Positions 48,297-58,055 are shown, numbered from the stretch's first letter. The stretch: 64,000 bases of DNA from Hyphomicrobiales bacterium (GCA_026400435.1 JAPLOZ010000041.1:1-64000), one strand, 5' to 3'. Numbers and translations are program-made. Notes: generated by a model not told the origin, from the sequence alone.

Positions 48297-49364
48297 TCAA
48301 GGCCGGCGCGGCATCTTGAAGGGCAGCAGCATCTGAACCCAGCGCGAAGCGAAGCGGTCAAGATCGACGCTTTCATGCACGGCGTTTGCCAGAACACCTT
48401 CTCGTTGCAGTCCCAGTACCGAGCGGCTGTAGAACGGGGTGTCTTCCAATGTTCGCAGGACGCGAGCCTGACGGTCAGGCGCGGCGCGTGTGGCGCGCGG
48501 CACCAGCCATCCGGTGCGCGACAGGCGCTGTGGAGGGTCCGGCGCAAAATGCTGCATCGACCCGTCGGGACGATATTCCACCGCAATGCCCCGCTGCGCG
48601 CCGTCGCGCTGCTCGAGATCGTAGAGGATTCGCGTCGACCCGCTCGCGGTCTCGCGCGACCATGTCCAGCCGCGAAACCCGGTCTCCAAAGGTTCGGACC
48701 CTGTGTTCATGTCGACATAGGCCTTGCCCTGCCATGCAAGGCCCGGCCTGTCGAATTGAACTGTTGCATGGGCGCAGGGAGCAATCGGACGCCAGTGGTG
48801 CCTCCCGTGATCATCGAGGCTATGGCACTCGTCGAACATAGCGCCGAGGTCGATCCGGATTTTGCCGCTCAGCCGCCTCGGAACGGGAACCGTCCACTCG
48901 TCAACGGTGACGATCAGGACGTCAGCGTTATCGTAGGCCAAGCTACTAGGCCCAATGGTGATGTTTTGCGGTGAACGGGCGATCGCTGTGATGCCCCGCT
49001 CCGTCATCGCCCACCGCTTGCCGGCTGGCGTGTAGAGAATGGCGTTGATGCTCAAGTGATTCAGGGGATTGGTTGGGCCGCGGCGGCGCGCCGCGGCATA
49101 GTAGGGCGAGAATACGCTGCCGACGAATGCGATGACGGTCAGTGCACTGTTGCCGTCGTCGCTGACCGCGTCGATATACCACCAGGCGTAGCCGTCGGGT
49201 GGAACGACACGGTCGAATCCAAATCCGCTGCCACCGCCTGAGCTGCGTGGCGTCCCGAAAGCGCCGCCATCGGGACGCCCGGGCCTGGATGCACCGCGCC
49301 ACCCGCCAGGTAGAGCCCGCGGACCGGCGTCGGCGCACCGGGCCTCTGAAACGACGCCGCCCAT
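48297..49364 (-). CDS. crtC: carotenoid 1,2-hydratase (hydroxyneurosporene synthase)
   Basis: Adds water to the end group of neurosporene/lycopene. The conserved core begins PPDGYAWWYIDAVSDDG, then FVGSVFSPYYAAARRRG and NAILYTPAGKRWAMTERG; the C-terminus has FYSRSVL. The core starts inside the end of crtD. No ATG, GTG or TTG occurs in frame between the core and the ATG at 49364, so I use that start (355 aa, about 225 bp overlap with crtD). The N-terminal 45 residues then derive from antiphase crtD sequence; a non-standard start nearer the core cannot be excluded. Confidence 0.88.
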   Translation of the reverse strand: MGGVVSEARCADAGPRALPGGWRGASRPGRPDGGAFGTPRSSGGGSGFGFDRVVPPDGYAWWYIDAVSDDGNSALTVIAFVGSVFSPYYAAARRRGPTNPLNHLSINAILYTPAGKRWAMTERGITAIARSPQNITIGPSSLAYDNADVLIVTVDEWTVPVPRRLSGKIRIDLGAMFDECHSLDDHGRHHWRPIAPCAHATVQFDRPGLAWQGKAYVDMNTGSEPLETGFRGWTWSRETASGSTRILYDLEQRDGAQRGIAVEYRPDGSMQHFAPDPPQRLSRTGWLVPRATRAAPDRQARVLRTLEDTPFYSRSVLGLQREGVLANAVHESVDLDRFASRWVQMLLPFKMPRRP

Positions 49365-50737
49365 CCGTGCGACGCCCGGCCGTACAGGGACCCGCCCGAT
49401 CCCGGGAACATCCCGGCGAAGTCCGAAGGTGTCGTCGTCCTCGCGCTCGGTTCCTCCGAAAGGCTCAGACCAGACCGCGCCAGCCGCTCCCTCACTCGCT
49501 TCTCGCATGCCGCGATCTCCAGTTGACTCAAAGGCCTCTCGTCCGCGCGCGCCGGGGCGTTGACCAGCATGAACAGCCGCTCTTTCCCTGAAGGTGTATT
49601 GCCGAGCCGGGAGGCGTCGCGATCCTGCGCGCAGATATAAACGGTTGGGTCTCGGGGCAGCCGTTGTTCGCGCAGGATATCGATGAATTCGCGCCGGTAG
49701 TCGCCCGAAAAGAAGACGGTGTGCCGTGATAGCGGATAGCCGCGGGCTTCGCCGCTCAGCGACCAGGTCAGGGCCGAAAGCGAGCGGTCCTTCGGCTTCC
49801 AGGCGGACGTGGCCGGACGTGCACCGTCGCCGAGCAAACCGTGGGAAAGTGCACCGGGATCGCCATTGAATATGATCGCGTCGGCCTCGATCACTTCGCC
49901 CGAAGCGAGCCGAAGCGCGTGCGCTGAGCCGTCGCGAACCAGGATGGTCTGGACATGCGAGCCATAGGCGAACGCGACGCCGCGCTCCTTTGCCAGAGTT
50001 TCCAGCGCTGCAACAATCCGCATCATGCCGCCCCTGACCAGCCACACGCCGGTCTGCTCGACATGTGCGATCAGCATCAACGGACCCGGCGCCTCGAATG
50101 GCGACGAACCGCAATAGGTCGCATAGCGCCCGAAAAGCTGCCGCAGGCGCGGATCGCGGAAGTAGCCTTCGACTACCTTCCACAGCGACGTGAATGGCTT
50201 GATGCGCGCCAGTGCCACCAGGCCGCTCAGGCCGGCATTGCGGGCGAGACCGATCGGGGTGGGCGAAGGGTTCTCCATGAAAGAAGCGTTGAGCGACCTG
50301 AACACCTCCTCGGTGCGCTGGCAGAAGTCGAGATAACCCCTGGCGTCCTTGGCGCCAGCCAGTTTACCCACGGCCTCGGCAGTCGCTTCCCTGCCGGCAT
50401 GGAGATCGAAGCTGGAGCCGTCTTCCCAGCAGTGTCTGGCCAGAATATCCGCCCGCTCCAGCTGCAGATGTTGGTCGAGCTGTGCGCCGACGGATGCAAA
50501 GATTTCCTCGAAGACCCAACGCATTGTGAAGACCGTGGGGCCTGAATCGATGGCTTGCCCGTCCACGGTCACTTCGCGAAGCTTGCCGCCTGCGCATGGG
50601 TTCTTCTCGACGACTTTTACCGAGTAGCCGCGCTGAGCCAGCAGCAATGCCGACACCAGTCCTCCGATGCCTGCTCCGATGACAAGCACCCGGCGCGACC
50701 GTGCCCGATGGGCGTCTATGTCAATTTTGCTAAACAT
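49139..50737 (-). CDS. crtD: methoxyneurosporene/hydroxyneurosporene 3,4-desaturase
   Basis: 532-aa CrtI-like FAD desaturase acting on hydroxylated carotenoids. VLVIGAGIGGLVSALLLAQRGY near residue 18 and GGKLREV show the FAD site; LYLAGGAVHPGPGVPMAALSG marks the C-terminus. The ATG at 50737 overlaps a PpsR box; a GTG at 50689 (codon 17) is an alternative start. Upstream of and extensively overlapping crtC; divergent from crtE. Confidence 0.93.
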   Translation of the reverse strand: MFSKIDIDAHRARSRRVLVIGAGIGGLVSALLLAQRGYSVKVVEKNPCAGGKLREVTVDGQAIDSGPTVFTMRWVFEEIFASVGAQLDQHLQLERADILARHCWEDGSSFDLHAGREATAEAVGKLAGAKDARGYLDFCQRTEEVFRSLNASFMENPSPTPIGLARNAGLSGLVALARIKPFTSLWKVVEGYFRDPRLRQLFGRYATYCGSSPFEAPGPLMLIAHVEQTGVWLVRGGMMRIVAALETLAKERGVAFAYGSHVQTILVRDGSAHALRLASGEVIEADAIIFNGDPGALSHGLLGDGARPATSAWKPKDRSLSALTWSLSGEARGYPLSRHTVFFSGDYRREFIDILREQRLPRDPTVYICAQDRDASRLGNTPSGKERLFMLVNAPARADERPLSQLEIAACEKRVRERLARSGLSLSEEPSARTTTPSDFAGMFPGSGGSLYGRASHGWAASFQRPGAPTPVRGLYLAGGAVHPGPGVPMAALSGRHAAQAVAADLDSTVSFHPTATPGGISTRSATTATVH

Positions 50738-50762
50738 TCTATTGTGTCAATTAGCATTTACA
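50719..50762. promoter_or_regulatory. tandem PpsR-type boxes between crtD and crtE
   Basis: TGTCAATTTTGCTAAACA (50719-50736) and TGTCAATTAGCATTTACA (50745-50762). Both match TGT-N12-ACA exactly; gap 8 bp, centres 26 bp apart. They lie in the divergent crtD/crtE promoter; the first overlaps the first codons of crtD as annotated. Confidence 0.8.
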
Positions 50763-50839
50763 TGCATTCTCGTCCACAGCAGCATAGGCGAAACCCGGCA
50801 ATTCCGGTTTCGCCGCGAAGCCACAACGGAGGAGCCCGC

Positions 50840-51718
50840 ATGTCAGGCGAGGATGTCGCGCTTCGGATCGAAGACGCACTGCAAAGGTCATTGATCCGCG
50901 CAACTGGGCAGTCGGCACCTCCATTGCTAGCTGCTGCGCTCATGCATTCGGTCTTTCCTGGGGGACAGCGCATACGACCGCGGCTGACACTTTCCGTGGC
51001 GCTTGCTTGCGGTGACGATCAGCCGATCATGTCCAATGCGGCGGCGACGGCGATCGAGCTGTTGCACTGCGCCTCGCTTGTTCATGACGACATGCCATGT
51101 TTCGACAACGCTGACACTCGACGCGGCAAACCTTCGGTCCATTCGGCCTTCGGCGAACCCCTTGCGCTTCTGGCGGGCGACGGCTTGATCGTACTGGCCT
51201 TTGAAACAGTTGCGCTGGCTGCCGTTTCCGACCCGCTGCGTTCGGCCAGCCTGTCGCTGATCGTTGCACGCGCCGTTGGCATGCCGCACGGCATCGTCGC
51301 CGGTCAGGGCTGGGAGAGTGAATCGGCGCCCGACCTCGCGCTTTACCAGCGGGCCAAGACCGGGTCGCTGTTTGCAGGAGCGGCGATGGCCGGCGCTGCA
51401 TCGGCAGGGCACGTCGCGGAACCCTGGGGCAAACTCGGCTACAGGCTCGGTGAGGCCTACCAGGTTGCGGACGATATTCGCGACGTCATGTGCAGTGCAG
51501 CCGATATCGGGAAGCCGGTAGGGCAGGACGAGGCGCTGGGCCGTCCAAGCGCCGTGCAGGAGCTCGGCGTACGCGGCGCAGCGCGCAAGTTAATGGCGCT
51601 GGTCGAGGATGCAGCCGATTCGGTGCCGGACTGCGTCGGTGCTGTCGCTCTGAAGGCCCAGATCCGGGCCCAGGCGAGCCGCTTCCTACCGAAGGAGGCC
51701 GCGCAGCACGCTGCTTGA
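50840..51718 (+). CDS. crtE: geranylgeranyl diphosphate synthase
   Basis: 292-aa trans-prenyltransferase that makes GGPP for carotenoids and the bacteriochlorophyll tail. First aspartate-rich motif VHDDMPCFDNADTRRG near residue 83, second QVADDIRDVMCSA around residue 215; GGQRIRPRLTLS is the usual N-terminal segment. Start ATG 50840, preceded by GGAGG at good spacing. Its stop overlaps the crtF start (TTGA). Confidence 0.95.
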   Translation: MSGEDVALRIEDALQRSLIRATGQSAPPLLAAALMHSVFPGGQRIRPRLTLSVALACGDDQPIMSNAAATAIELLHCASLVHDDMPCFDNADTRRGKPSVHSAFGEPLALLAGDGLIVLAFETVALAAVSDPLRSASLSLIVARAVGMPHGIVAGQGWESESAPDLALYQRAKTGSLFAGAAMAGAASAGHVAEPWGKLGYRLGEAYQVADDIRDVMCSAADIGKPVGQDEALGRPSAVQELGVRGAARKLMALVEDAADSVPDCVGAVALKAQIRAQASRFLPKEAAQHAA

Positions 51719-52866
51719 ACCGGTATCACCGCCTGGGTGCGAGATTGTTTTCATCTTGGATTGAACGCCTCCGCGACCTGCGCAATCGAAAGGTTTCCGA
51801 TCCAGCTTTTCGACGCTGGGCTACGCGATTTGCGCTGACGCGACCGATTGCTCGGCGCCAGGCAAAGGCGCTGTTCGACATTACCGCAGGCTTTGTCTAT
51901 TCGCAGGTGCTCAGCGCCTGTGTTCGTGTCGACCTGTTCGAGATACTGCAGCCCGGTCCGGCCGACACCCATGCTATCGCGCAGAGAATCAACCTGCCTT
52001 TGGAAGGCTCGCAACGTCTGCTGAAGGCGGCGGCGGCGCTCGAGCTGGTCGAATGTCGCGGCGACGGCCGTTACGCGCTTGGGCCGCTTGGCGCGGCCCT
52101 GGTAGGCAATGCCGGGGTCAAGGCGATGATCCAGCATCATGACATTCTCTACGACGATCTGCGCGACCCGCTTGCGTTGCTGGCAGGTCGCACGGATGCG
52201 CAACTCAAGCAATATTGGGCTTATGCCGGAGGGGAGAGATCACGGTCGGGCGAGACTTGGCGCCACACCGACTACACCCGGCTGATGGCGGCTTCCCAAG
52301 CATTCGTGACATCGGAAATTCTCGGGGCCTATTCGTTTGCCCGACACAGGCGACTGCTTGACGTGGGTGGCGGCGACGGGACATTTCTGATTGCTGCCGG
52401 CCAGGCAGCGCCCCAGCTTGAACTCACTCTGTTTGACCTTCCACCAGTGGCCGCGATCGCACGACAGCGCATCCTTGCCGCCGGAATGGCCGGGCGGGCG
52501 CGTGCTTTTGCAGGCAGCTTTCTGGCCGACGACCTCCCGCCAGGCGCCGATCTTGTGACGTTGAATCGGGTTCTTCATGACCATGACGATGCGGGCGCGC
52601 TTTCTGTCCTCGGCAAGATTCGAGACGCGATGGCGCCACGAGGGACGTTGCTGATCGCCGAACCGATGGCAGGCACGCGTGGCGCCCGGGCAAGTGGCGA
52701 TGCGTATTTCGGATTCTACTTGCTCGCCATGGGGCAGGGCAGGCCGCGAACCACCGTTGAGATCAAGCGAATGCTCGACAGCGTGGGTTTCAGCAGAGTG
52801 CGCGAGGTTCGAACCAGCACGCCACTCATCGCAAGGATCATCGCCGCACAGCGGCCGGCCGATTGA
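51715..52866 (+). CDS. crtF: hydroxyneurosporene O-methyltransferase
   Basis: 383-aa SAM-dependent methyltransferase that methylates the tertiary hydroxyl group in the spheroidene/spirilloxanthin pathways. N-terminal dimerisation/winged-helix part (residues 40-130, QAKALFDITAGFVYSQVL), SAM motif LLDVGGGDGTFL near residue 217, and the catalytic-type NRVLHDHDD around residue 285. The start is a TTG at 51715 overlapping the crtE stop; no better start occurs downstream, and 383 aa fits the family. Confidence 0.92.
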   Translation: MNRYHRLGARLFSSWIERLRDLRNRKVSDPAFRRWATRFALTRPIARRQAKALFDITAGFVYSQVLSACVRVDLFEILQPGPADTHAIAQRINLPLEGSQRLLKAAAALELVECRGDGRYALGPLGAALVGNAGVKAMIQHHDILYDDLRDPLALLAGRTDAQLKQYWAYAGGERSRSGETWRHTDYTRLMAASQAFVTSEILGAYSFARHRRLLDVGGGDGTFLIAAGQAAPQLELTLFDLPPVAAIARQRILAAGMAGRARAFAGSFLADDLPPGADLVTLNRVLHDHDDAGALSVLGKIRDAMAPRGTLLIAEPMAGTRGARASGDAYFGFYLLAMGQGRPRTTVEIKRMLDSVGFSRVREVRTSTPLIARIIAAQRPAD

Positions 52867-52902
52867 CGAGCGCGCTGCGTAAATCATTTGGGGTTGGAAA
52901 TG

Positions 52903-52946
52903 TGTACAAACTAATTGACAATCAAGAGTGTAAAGCTATTCTGACA
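52903..52946. promoter_or_regulatory. tandem PpsR-type boxes upstream of bchC
   Basis: TGTACAAACTAATTGACA (52903-52920) and TGTAAAGCTATTCTGACA (52929-52946). Both match TGT-N12-ACA exactly; gap 8 bp, centres 26 bp. They end 42 bp before the bchC ATG. Two adjacent palindromes upstream of bchC are a classic CrtJ/PpsR target in purple bacteria. Confidence 0.85.
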
Positions 52947-52988
52947 CAACGGACCAGAGTTAGGCTTTCTGATTAGAGGAGGGGGCCG

Positions 52989-53927
52989 ATGAATGCGAAC
53001 GCGATCGTCCTCCAAGAGCCCCACAAGCTGGCGCTTTGCGAACTCAGGCTGAATGAACCGACGGCCGAAGATGTGGTCGTTGACATAGAATGGAGCGGCA
53101 TTTCGACTGGCACCGAAAAGCTGCTTTGGTCCGGCCGGATGCCGACATTCCCTGGCATGGGGTATCCGCTCGTTCCAGGATACGAGTCGATTGGTCGTAT
53201 CGTTGAGGCGGGCCCGAGTTCAGGGCGCAAGACAGGACAGCGTGTATTCGTTCCCGGCGCCAATTGTTATCAGGGCGCGCGTGGCCTTTTTGGTGGCGCA
53301 TCCTCCCGCGTCATCGTTGCTGGCCGGAAGTCTGTTCCGGTGGCTGAAAGCCTCGGCGAGCGGGCGATTCTTTTGGCCCTGGCCGCTACCGCGCATCACG
53401 CGGTGAGCCCGGATAAGAGAGAGACGCCGGAGCTGATTGTCGGCCACGGGGTCTTGGGACGACTGATTGCCCGCATAGCTGTGGCCTGTGGCGGCAAGCC
53501 GACCGTCTGGGAGACCAACGGACAGCGCCGCTCAGGCACCGAAGGCTACGTGGCAATCGATCCGGAAGAAGACACGCGGCGCGACTATCGTCGGGTCTGC
53601 GATGTGAGCGGCGACCCCGACATACTCGACCGGCTGATCGCCCGGCTTGCCCGCGGCGGCGAGATCAATCTCGCGGGATTCTACGACCAGCGGCTTTCGT
53701 TCGCGTTCCCGGCAGCGTTCATGCGCGAGGCGCAAGTCAGGGTCTCGGCAGAGTGGTCGCAAGACGATCTGGCGGCGGTCTGCGTGATGGTCGATGGCGG
53801 CAGGCTCTCCCTTGATGGTCTGATCACCCACACAAGCGCGCCGTCGCATTTTGCCGAGGCATATTCCACGGCGTTCACCGATCCGAACTGCCTGAAGATG
53901 GTACTCGACTGGAGGCAAGCCGCATGA
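52989..53927 (+). CDS. bchC: 3-hydroxyethyl bacteriochlorophyllide a dehydrogenase
   Basis: 312-aa medium-chain dehydrogenase-like enzyme that oxidises the 3-hydroxyethyl group to acetyl. WSGISTGTEKLLWSGRMPTF, GYPLVPGYESIGRIVEAG and the nucleotide-binding part IVGHGVLGRLIARIA (about residue 150) match BchC. Preceded by GGAGG at 52977-52982. First gene of the bchCXYZ-pufQBALM superoperon; ATGA overlap with bchX. Confidence 0.95.
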   Translation: MNANAIVLQEPHKLALCELRLNEPTAEDVVVDIEWSGISTGTEKLLWSGRMPTFPGMGYPLVPGYESIGRIVEAGPSSGRKTGQRVFVPGANCYQGARGLFGGASSRVIVAGRKSVPVAESLGERAILLALAATAHHAVSPDKRETPELIVGHGVLGRLIARIAVACGGKPTVWETNGQRRSGTEGYVAIDPEEDTRRDYRRVCDVSGDPDILDRLIARLARGGEINLAGFYDQRLSFAFPAAFMREAQVRVSAEWSQDDLAAVCVMVDGGRLSLDGLITHTSAPSHFAEAYSTAFTDPNCLKMVLDWRQAA

Positions 53928-54937
53928 ACGCCCAAACGAAGGTTCCGGAAGGCGGATTGCTGGCCTTGGTCGAAAGCGTCCGCGCGGAAGCCGCGATGGC
54001 TCTTGATCCGGTTCATGTCGGGGAGGTGAAGAAGGAAACGCAGATCATCGCCATCTACGGCAAGGGCGGCATAGGCAAATCCTTTACCCTGGCGAATCTC
54101 AGCCACATGATGGCGCAGCAAGGCAAGCGCGTGCTGCTGATCGGTTGCGACCCGAAGAGCGATACAACATCGCTGCTGTTCGGCGGTCGCGCCTGCCCCA
54201 CCATCATCGAAACCTCGGCGCGCAAGAAGGCCGCGGGCGAGGAAGTCGAGATTGGCGACGTCTGCTTCAAGAAGGGCGGCGTCTTTGCGATGGAACTCGG
54301 CGGACCCGAAGTCGGGCGCGGCTGCGGCGGGCGCGGCATCATCCATGGTTTCGAACTTCTCGAAAAGCTCGGCTTCCATGACTGGGGTTTTGACTACGTC
54401 CTGCTCGATTTCCTCGGCGACGTCGTGTGCGGCGGCTTCGGATTGCCGATCGCGCGCGACATGTGCCAGAAGGTCATCGTCGTCGGATCGAACGATCTCC
54501 AGTCTCTCTACGTCGCCAACAATGTCTGCTCAGCGGTCGACTACTTCCGCAAGCTGGGCGGAAATGTCGGCGTTGCCGGGATGGTCATAAACAAGGACGA
54601 CGGAACGGGCGAAGCGGCCGCCTTCGCCGCGAAGGTCGGCATACCGGTGCTGGCCGCCATTCCTGCCGACGACGATATTCGCAAGAAGAGCGCCAACTAC
54701 CAGATCATCGGCGAGCCTGGCGGTCGTTGGGGATCGCTGTTTGAAGAGCTCGCGCAGAACGTAAGCGATTCAAGCCCGCAGCGCCCGACGCCACTCAGCC
54801 AGGATGAGCTGCTCGGGCTGTTTTCCGCCAGCCAGACAGGGGGCAGCGTGGTTCTCGAGCCTGCGAGCCAAGCCGACATGCGCGGTGGCATCGTGGCGCT
54901 GAAGGCATCGCTCGAAGTCGTCTACGACGCAGTTTGA
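53924..54937 (+). CDS. bchX: chlorophyllide reductase iron protein, subunit X
   Basis: NifH/BchL-like ATPase that delivers electrons to BchYZ for reduction of the C7-C8 bond. P-loop IAIYGKGGIGKSFT at about residue 43, LIGCDPKSDTTSLLFGG (switch region), and cluster cysteines in GRGCGGRGI and DVVCGGFGLP. 337 aa. Ends SLEVVYDAV; a very similar EVVYDA string occurs near the start of bchY just downstream. Confidence 0.96.
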   Translation: MNAQTKVPEGGLLALVESVRAEAAMALDPVHVGEVKKETQIIAIYGKGGIGKSFTLANLSHMMAQQGKRVLLIGCDPKSDTTSLLFGGRACPTIIETSARKKAAGEEVEIGDVCFKKGGVFAMELGGPEVGRGCGGRGIIHGFELLEKLGFHDWGFDYVLLDFLGDVVCGGFGLPIARDMCQKVIVVGSNDLQSLYVANNVCSAVDYFRKLGGNVGVAGMVINKDDGTGEAAAFAAKVGIPVLAAIPADDDIRKKSANYQIIGEPGGRWGSLFEELAQNVSDSSPQRPTPLSQDELLGLFSASQTGGSVVLEPASQADMRGGIVALKASLEVVYDAV

Positions 54938-54947
54938 CAGCAGCTTC

Positions 54948-56576
54948 ATGAACGAGCGCACCACCATCGCCAACCCCGCTCAATCCGCTTCGACGGAAGT
55001 GGTCTACGATGCCGCGCCGAACGCACGCATCGACAATTCGGGGCGCGATGCCGGCGAGCCGGCGGTCGCGGCGACAGGGTCGATTGCAGGCATGAGCGCT
55101 GACCCCGCGCAGGGCGCAGGCTGCCATGGCGGCAAGGCGGAGCTTGCGCGCGCTGCGGAAGCAGCCGGCAATGGCGAGTTGATGCAGAAGCTGCGCGCTG
55201 ACTACCCGCAGGGTCCGCACGACCAGCCACAATCCATGTGCCCGGCTTTCGGATCGTTGCGGGTGGGTCTGCGCATGCGCCGCACGGCAACCGTCCTGTC
55301 CGGATCCGCGTGTTGCGTTTACGGGCTGACTTTCACCTCTCACTTCTACGGAGCCAAGCGCACCGTCGGCTATGTGCCGTTCAATTCGGAGACGCTGGTC
55401 ACCGGCAAGCTGTACGAGGACATCCGCGAGGCTGTGCACACGCTGGCGGATCCCGACCTTTACGACACCATAATCGTCACAAACCTCTGTGTGCCGACCG
55501 CATCGGGTGTTCCGTTGCGCGCCCTGCCGAAGGAGATCAACGGCGTGCGCGTCATAGGAATTGACGTGCCAGGCTTCGGCGTACCGACGCATGCTGAGGC
55601 CAAGGACGTCCTTGCGGGCGCAATGCTGAATTATGCTCGCCTGGAGGCTGGCGCTGGCCCGGTCCCTGCGCCGAAGGGCGGCAAGTCCGGGAGACCCACG
55701 ATCACCTTGCTCGGCGAGATGTTCCCGGTCGATCCTGTCACCATCGGCCGCATGCTGGAGCCGTTGGGCCTTGCCGCAGGGCCCGTGGTGCCGACACGCG
55801 AATGGCGCGAGCTCTATGCGGCGCTTGACTGCGCCGCGGTTGCCGCGATCCATCCGTTCTACACTGCGTCCGTCCGGGAGTTCCATGCCGCCGGACGTGA
55901 TGTCGTCGGCTCAGCTCCCGTAGGCGTGGAGGGCACCTCGGCATGGTTCGATGCGATCGGCGAAGCTTGCGGCATCCCGGTCAGAAAGGTCGATGAAGCA
56001 AAGGCGCCGATCCTAGCTGCAACCAAGGCAGCGCTGTCGGGAGCTCCCATTGCGGCCCGCATAACGCTGTCGGGTTATGAAGGGTCGGAGTTGATAGTGG
56101 GCCGGCTGCTCAAGGAATCGGGCGCAGACTTGCGCTATGTCGGTACCGCGTGTCCCAAGACAAAGTGGAATGCCGCAGATGCCGACTGGCTGCAGGCGCA
56201 CGGCGTCCATGTCGAATTTCGCGCTTCCCTTGAAAAGGACATTGCGGCGGTCGATAGCTTCGAGCCCGATCTGGCGATCGGCACGACACCGGTCGTCCAG
56301 CACGCCAAGCAGAAAAGCATCCCCGCCCTGTACTTCACCAACCTGATCTCGGCCCGGCCCTTGATGGGTCCAGCCGGAGCAGGTTCGCTAGCGACAGTGA
56401 TCAATGCCGCAGTCGGCAACAAGGATCGCTTCGACACGATGACTGCGTTTTTCGCGGGCGTCGGCAAGGATCATACGGCCGGTGTCTGGCATGATCCCCA
56501 CAGGCTTCCTGACAAGCCCAGGACGCAGAAGCCGATGGTTGCGGCCAAGACCTCCGTCACCATGGAGGACTTTTGA
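54948..56576 (+). CDS. bchY: chlorophyllide reductase subunit Y
   Basis: 542-aa NifD/BchN-like subunit. It has an Ala/Pro-rich N-terminal extension (about 70 residues), then [20 protein letters not shown] and [18 protein letters not shown] with cluster cysteines, and [18 protein letters not shown] further on. Starts 10 bp after the bchX stop; followed after 1 bp by bchZ. Confidence 0.95.
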   Translation: MNERTTIANPAQSASTEVVYDAAPNARIDNSGRDAGEPAVAATGSIAGMSADPAQGAGCHGGKAELARAAEAAGNGELMQKLRADYPQGPHDQPQSMCPAFGSLRVGLRMRRTATVLSGSACCVYGLTFTSHFYGAKRTVGYVPFNSETLVTGKLYEDIREAVHTLADPDLYDTIIVTNLCVPTASGVPLRALPKEINGVRVIGIDVPGFGVPTHAEAKDVLAGAMLNYARLEAGAGPVPAPKGGKSGRPTITLLGEMFPVDPVTIGRMLEPLGLAAGPVVPTREWRELYAALDCAAVAAIHPFYTASVREFHAAGRDVVGSAPVGVEGTSAWFDAIGEACGIPVRKVDEAKAPILAATKAALSGAPIAARITLSGYEGSELIVGRLLKESGADLRYVGTACPKTKWNAADADWLQAHGVHVEFRASLEKDIAAVDSFEPDLAIGTTPVVQHAKQKSIPALYFTNLISARPLMGPAGAGSLATVINAAVGNKDRFDTMTAFFAGVGKDHTAGVWHDPHRLPDKPRTQKPMVAAKTSVTMEDF

Positions 56577-56577
56577 G

Positions 56578-58023
56578 ATGCTGGTCCTCGATCACGATCG
56601 TGCAGGCGGCTATTGGGGCTCGGTCTATGTCTTTGCGGCGCTGAAGGGCCTGCAGGTCATCATCGACGGTCCGGTCGGCTGCGAAAATCTGCCCGTGACC
56701 TCCGTATTGCACTACACCGACGCGCTTCCGCCTCATGAGTTGCCGATCGTCGTCACCGGGCTGGCCGAGGAAGAACTTGGCCAGAAGGGCACGGAAGCGG
56801 CGATGAAACGGGCGCACTCCACGCTCGATCCAACCAAGCCCAGCGTCGTGGTCACCGGTTCGATTGCCGAGATGATCGGCGGTGGCGTGACACCGGAAGG
56901 CACCCGCATCATGCGGTTCCTGCCGCGCACTATCGACGAGGACCAGTGGCAGAGCGCGGATCGTGCGCTGGCCTGGTTGTGGAAGGAATTTGGACCGAAG
57001 AAAGCGCGCAAGGAAAAGCCGAGGCCCGATGGCGCCAAGCCGCGCGTCAACATCATCGGACCCATCTATGGGACCTTCAACATGCCTTCCGACCTCGCCG
57101 AGATCAGGCGTATCGTCGAAGGCATCGGATGCGAAATAAATCTTATCTTCCCGCTTGGCACCGACATCGCGGACGTGCCGAAACTGGGCGATGCCGACGT
57201 CAACATCTGCCTCTATCGCGAATTCGGCCGCAAGCTCTGCGAAGCGCTGGACAAGCCCTATCTGCAGGCCCCGATCGGCCTGCATTCGACGACGGCGTTC
57301 CTGCACAAGTTGGGTGAACTGACGGGCCTCGATCCCGAGCCTTTCATTTCAAGGGAAAAGATGACGACCATCAAGCCGCTATGGGATTTGTGGCGCTCGG
57401 TGACCCAGGATTTCTATGCGACCGCGAGCTTTGGCATTGTCGCCAGCGAAACCTACGCGCGCGGAATCCGCAATTTCCTGGAGAACGACATGGGATTTCC
57501 ATGCGCGTTCTCTTTCGCGAGACGGGCAGGCGAAAAGACCCGCAATGACGAAGTTCGCAAGGCCATCCACGACAAGCAGCCGCTGATCCTTTTCGGCTCC
57601 TTCAACGAGCGGATGTACTCGGCAGAGGCCGGCGGGCGCTCGTCCTATATTCCTGCCTCGTTTCCAGGCGCGATCATCCGCCGGCACACCGGCACCCCTT
57701 TCATGGGCTACGCAGGGGCCACATACCTTGTGCAGGAGATCTGCAATGCGCTGTTTGATGCGCTGTTCCGCATGATCCCGCTGGGTACCGATCTGGACAA
57801 GGTCGAGGCAACGCCGGCGCGGCTCCATCACGAACTGCCATGGGACGCGGACGCGCTGGCGCTGCTGGATCGGGAAGTCGATCGCCATCCCGTGCTGGTG
57901 CGTATTTCAGCGGCCAAGCGCCTGCGCGACCAGGTCGAGGAAGCCGTCCGCCGGGCGGGCAAGGAACGGGTCACCGCACTCGGAATGAAACAGATTCTGA
58001 ACACCGAGTTGCACCCGGCTTGA
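56578..58023 (+). CDS. bchZ: chlorophyllide reductase subunit Z
   Basis: 481-aa NifK/BchB-like subunit. [19 protein letters not shown] at the start, [18 protein letters not shown] with the cluster cysteine, [12 protein letters not shown], and [21 protein letters not shown] near residue 390. C-terminal domain ends with [14 protein letters not shown]. Start ATG 56578; a longer frame lies inside bchY. Confidence 0.95.
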   Translation: MLVLDHDRAGGYWGSVYVFAALKGLQVIIDGPVGCENLPVTSVLHYTDALPPHELPIVVTGLAEEELGQKGTEAAMKRAHSTLDPTKPSVVVTGSIAEMIGGGVTPEGTRIMRFLPRTIDEDQWQSADRALAWLWKEFGPKKARKEKPRPDGAKPRVNIIGPIYGTFNMPSDLAEIRRIVEGIGCEINLIFPLGTDIADVPKLGDADVNICLYREFGRKLCEALDKPYLQAPIGLHSTTAFLHKLGELTGLDPEPFISREKMTTIKPLWDLWRSVTQDFYATASFGIVASETYARGIRNFLENDMGFPCAFSFARRAGEKTRNDEVRKAIHDKQPLILFGSFNERMYSAEAGGRSSYIPASFPGAIIRRHTGTPFMGYAGATYLVQEICNALFDALFRMIPLGTDLDKVEATPARLHHELPWDADALALLDREVDRHPVLVRISAAKRLRDQVEEAVRRAGKERVTALGMKQILNTELHPA

Positions 58024-58055
58024 CGCCGGACCAGCCGGGTATGGGGAGGAAGCAA

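Noticed and set aside
49365-50183. N-terminal extension of CrtC to 628 residues
   Set aside because: Antiphase reading of crtD; CrtC proteins are much shorter and the conserved core starts near 49205.
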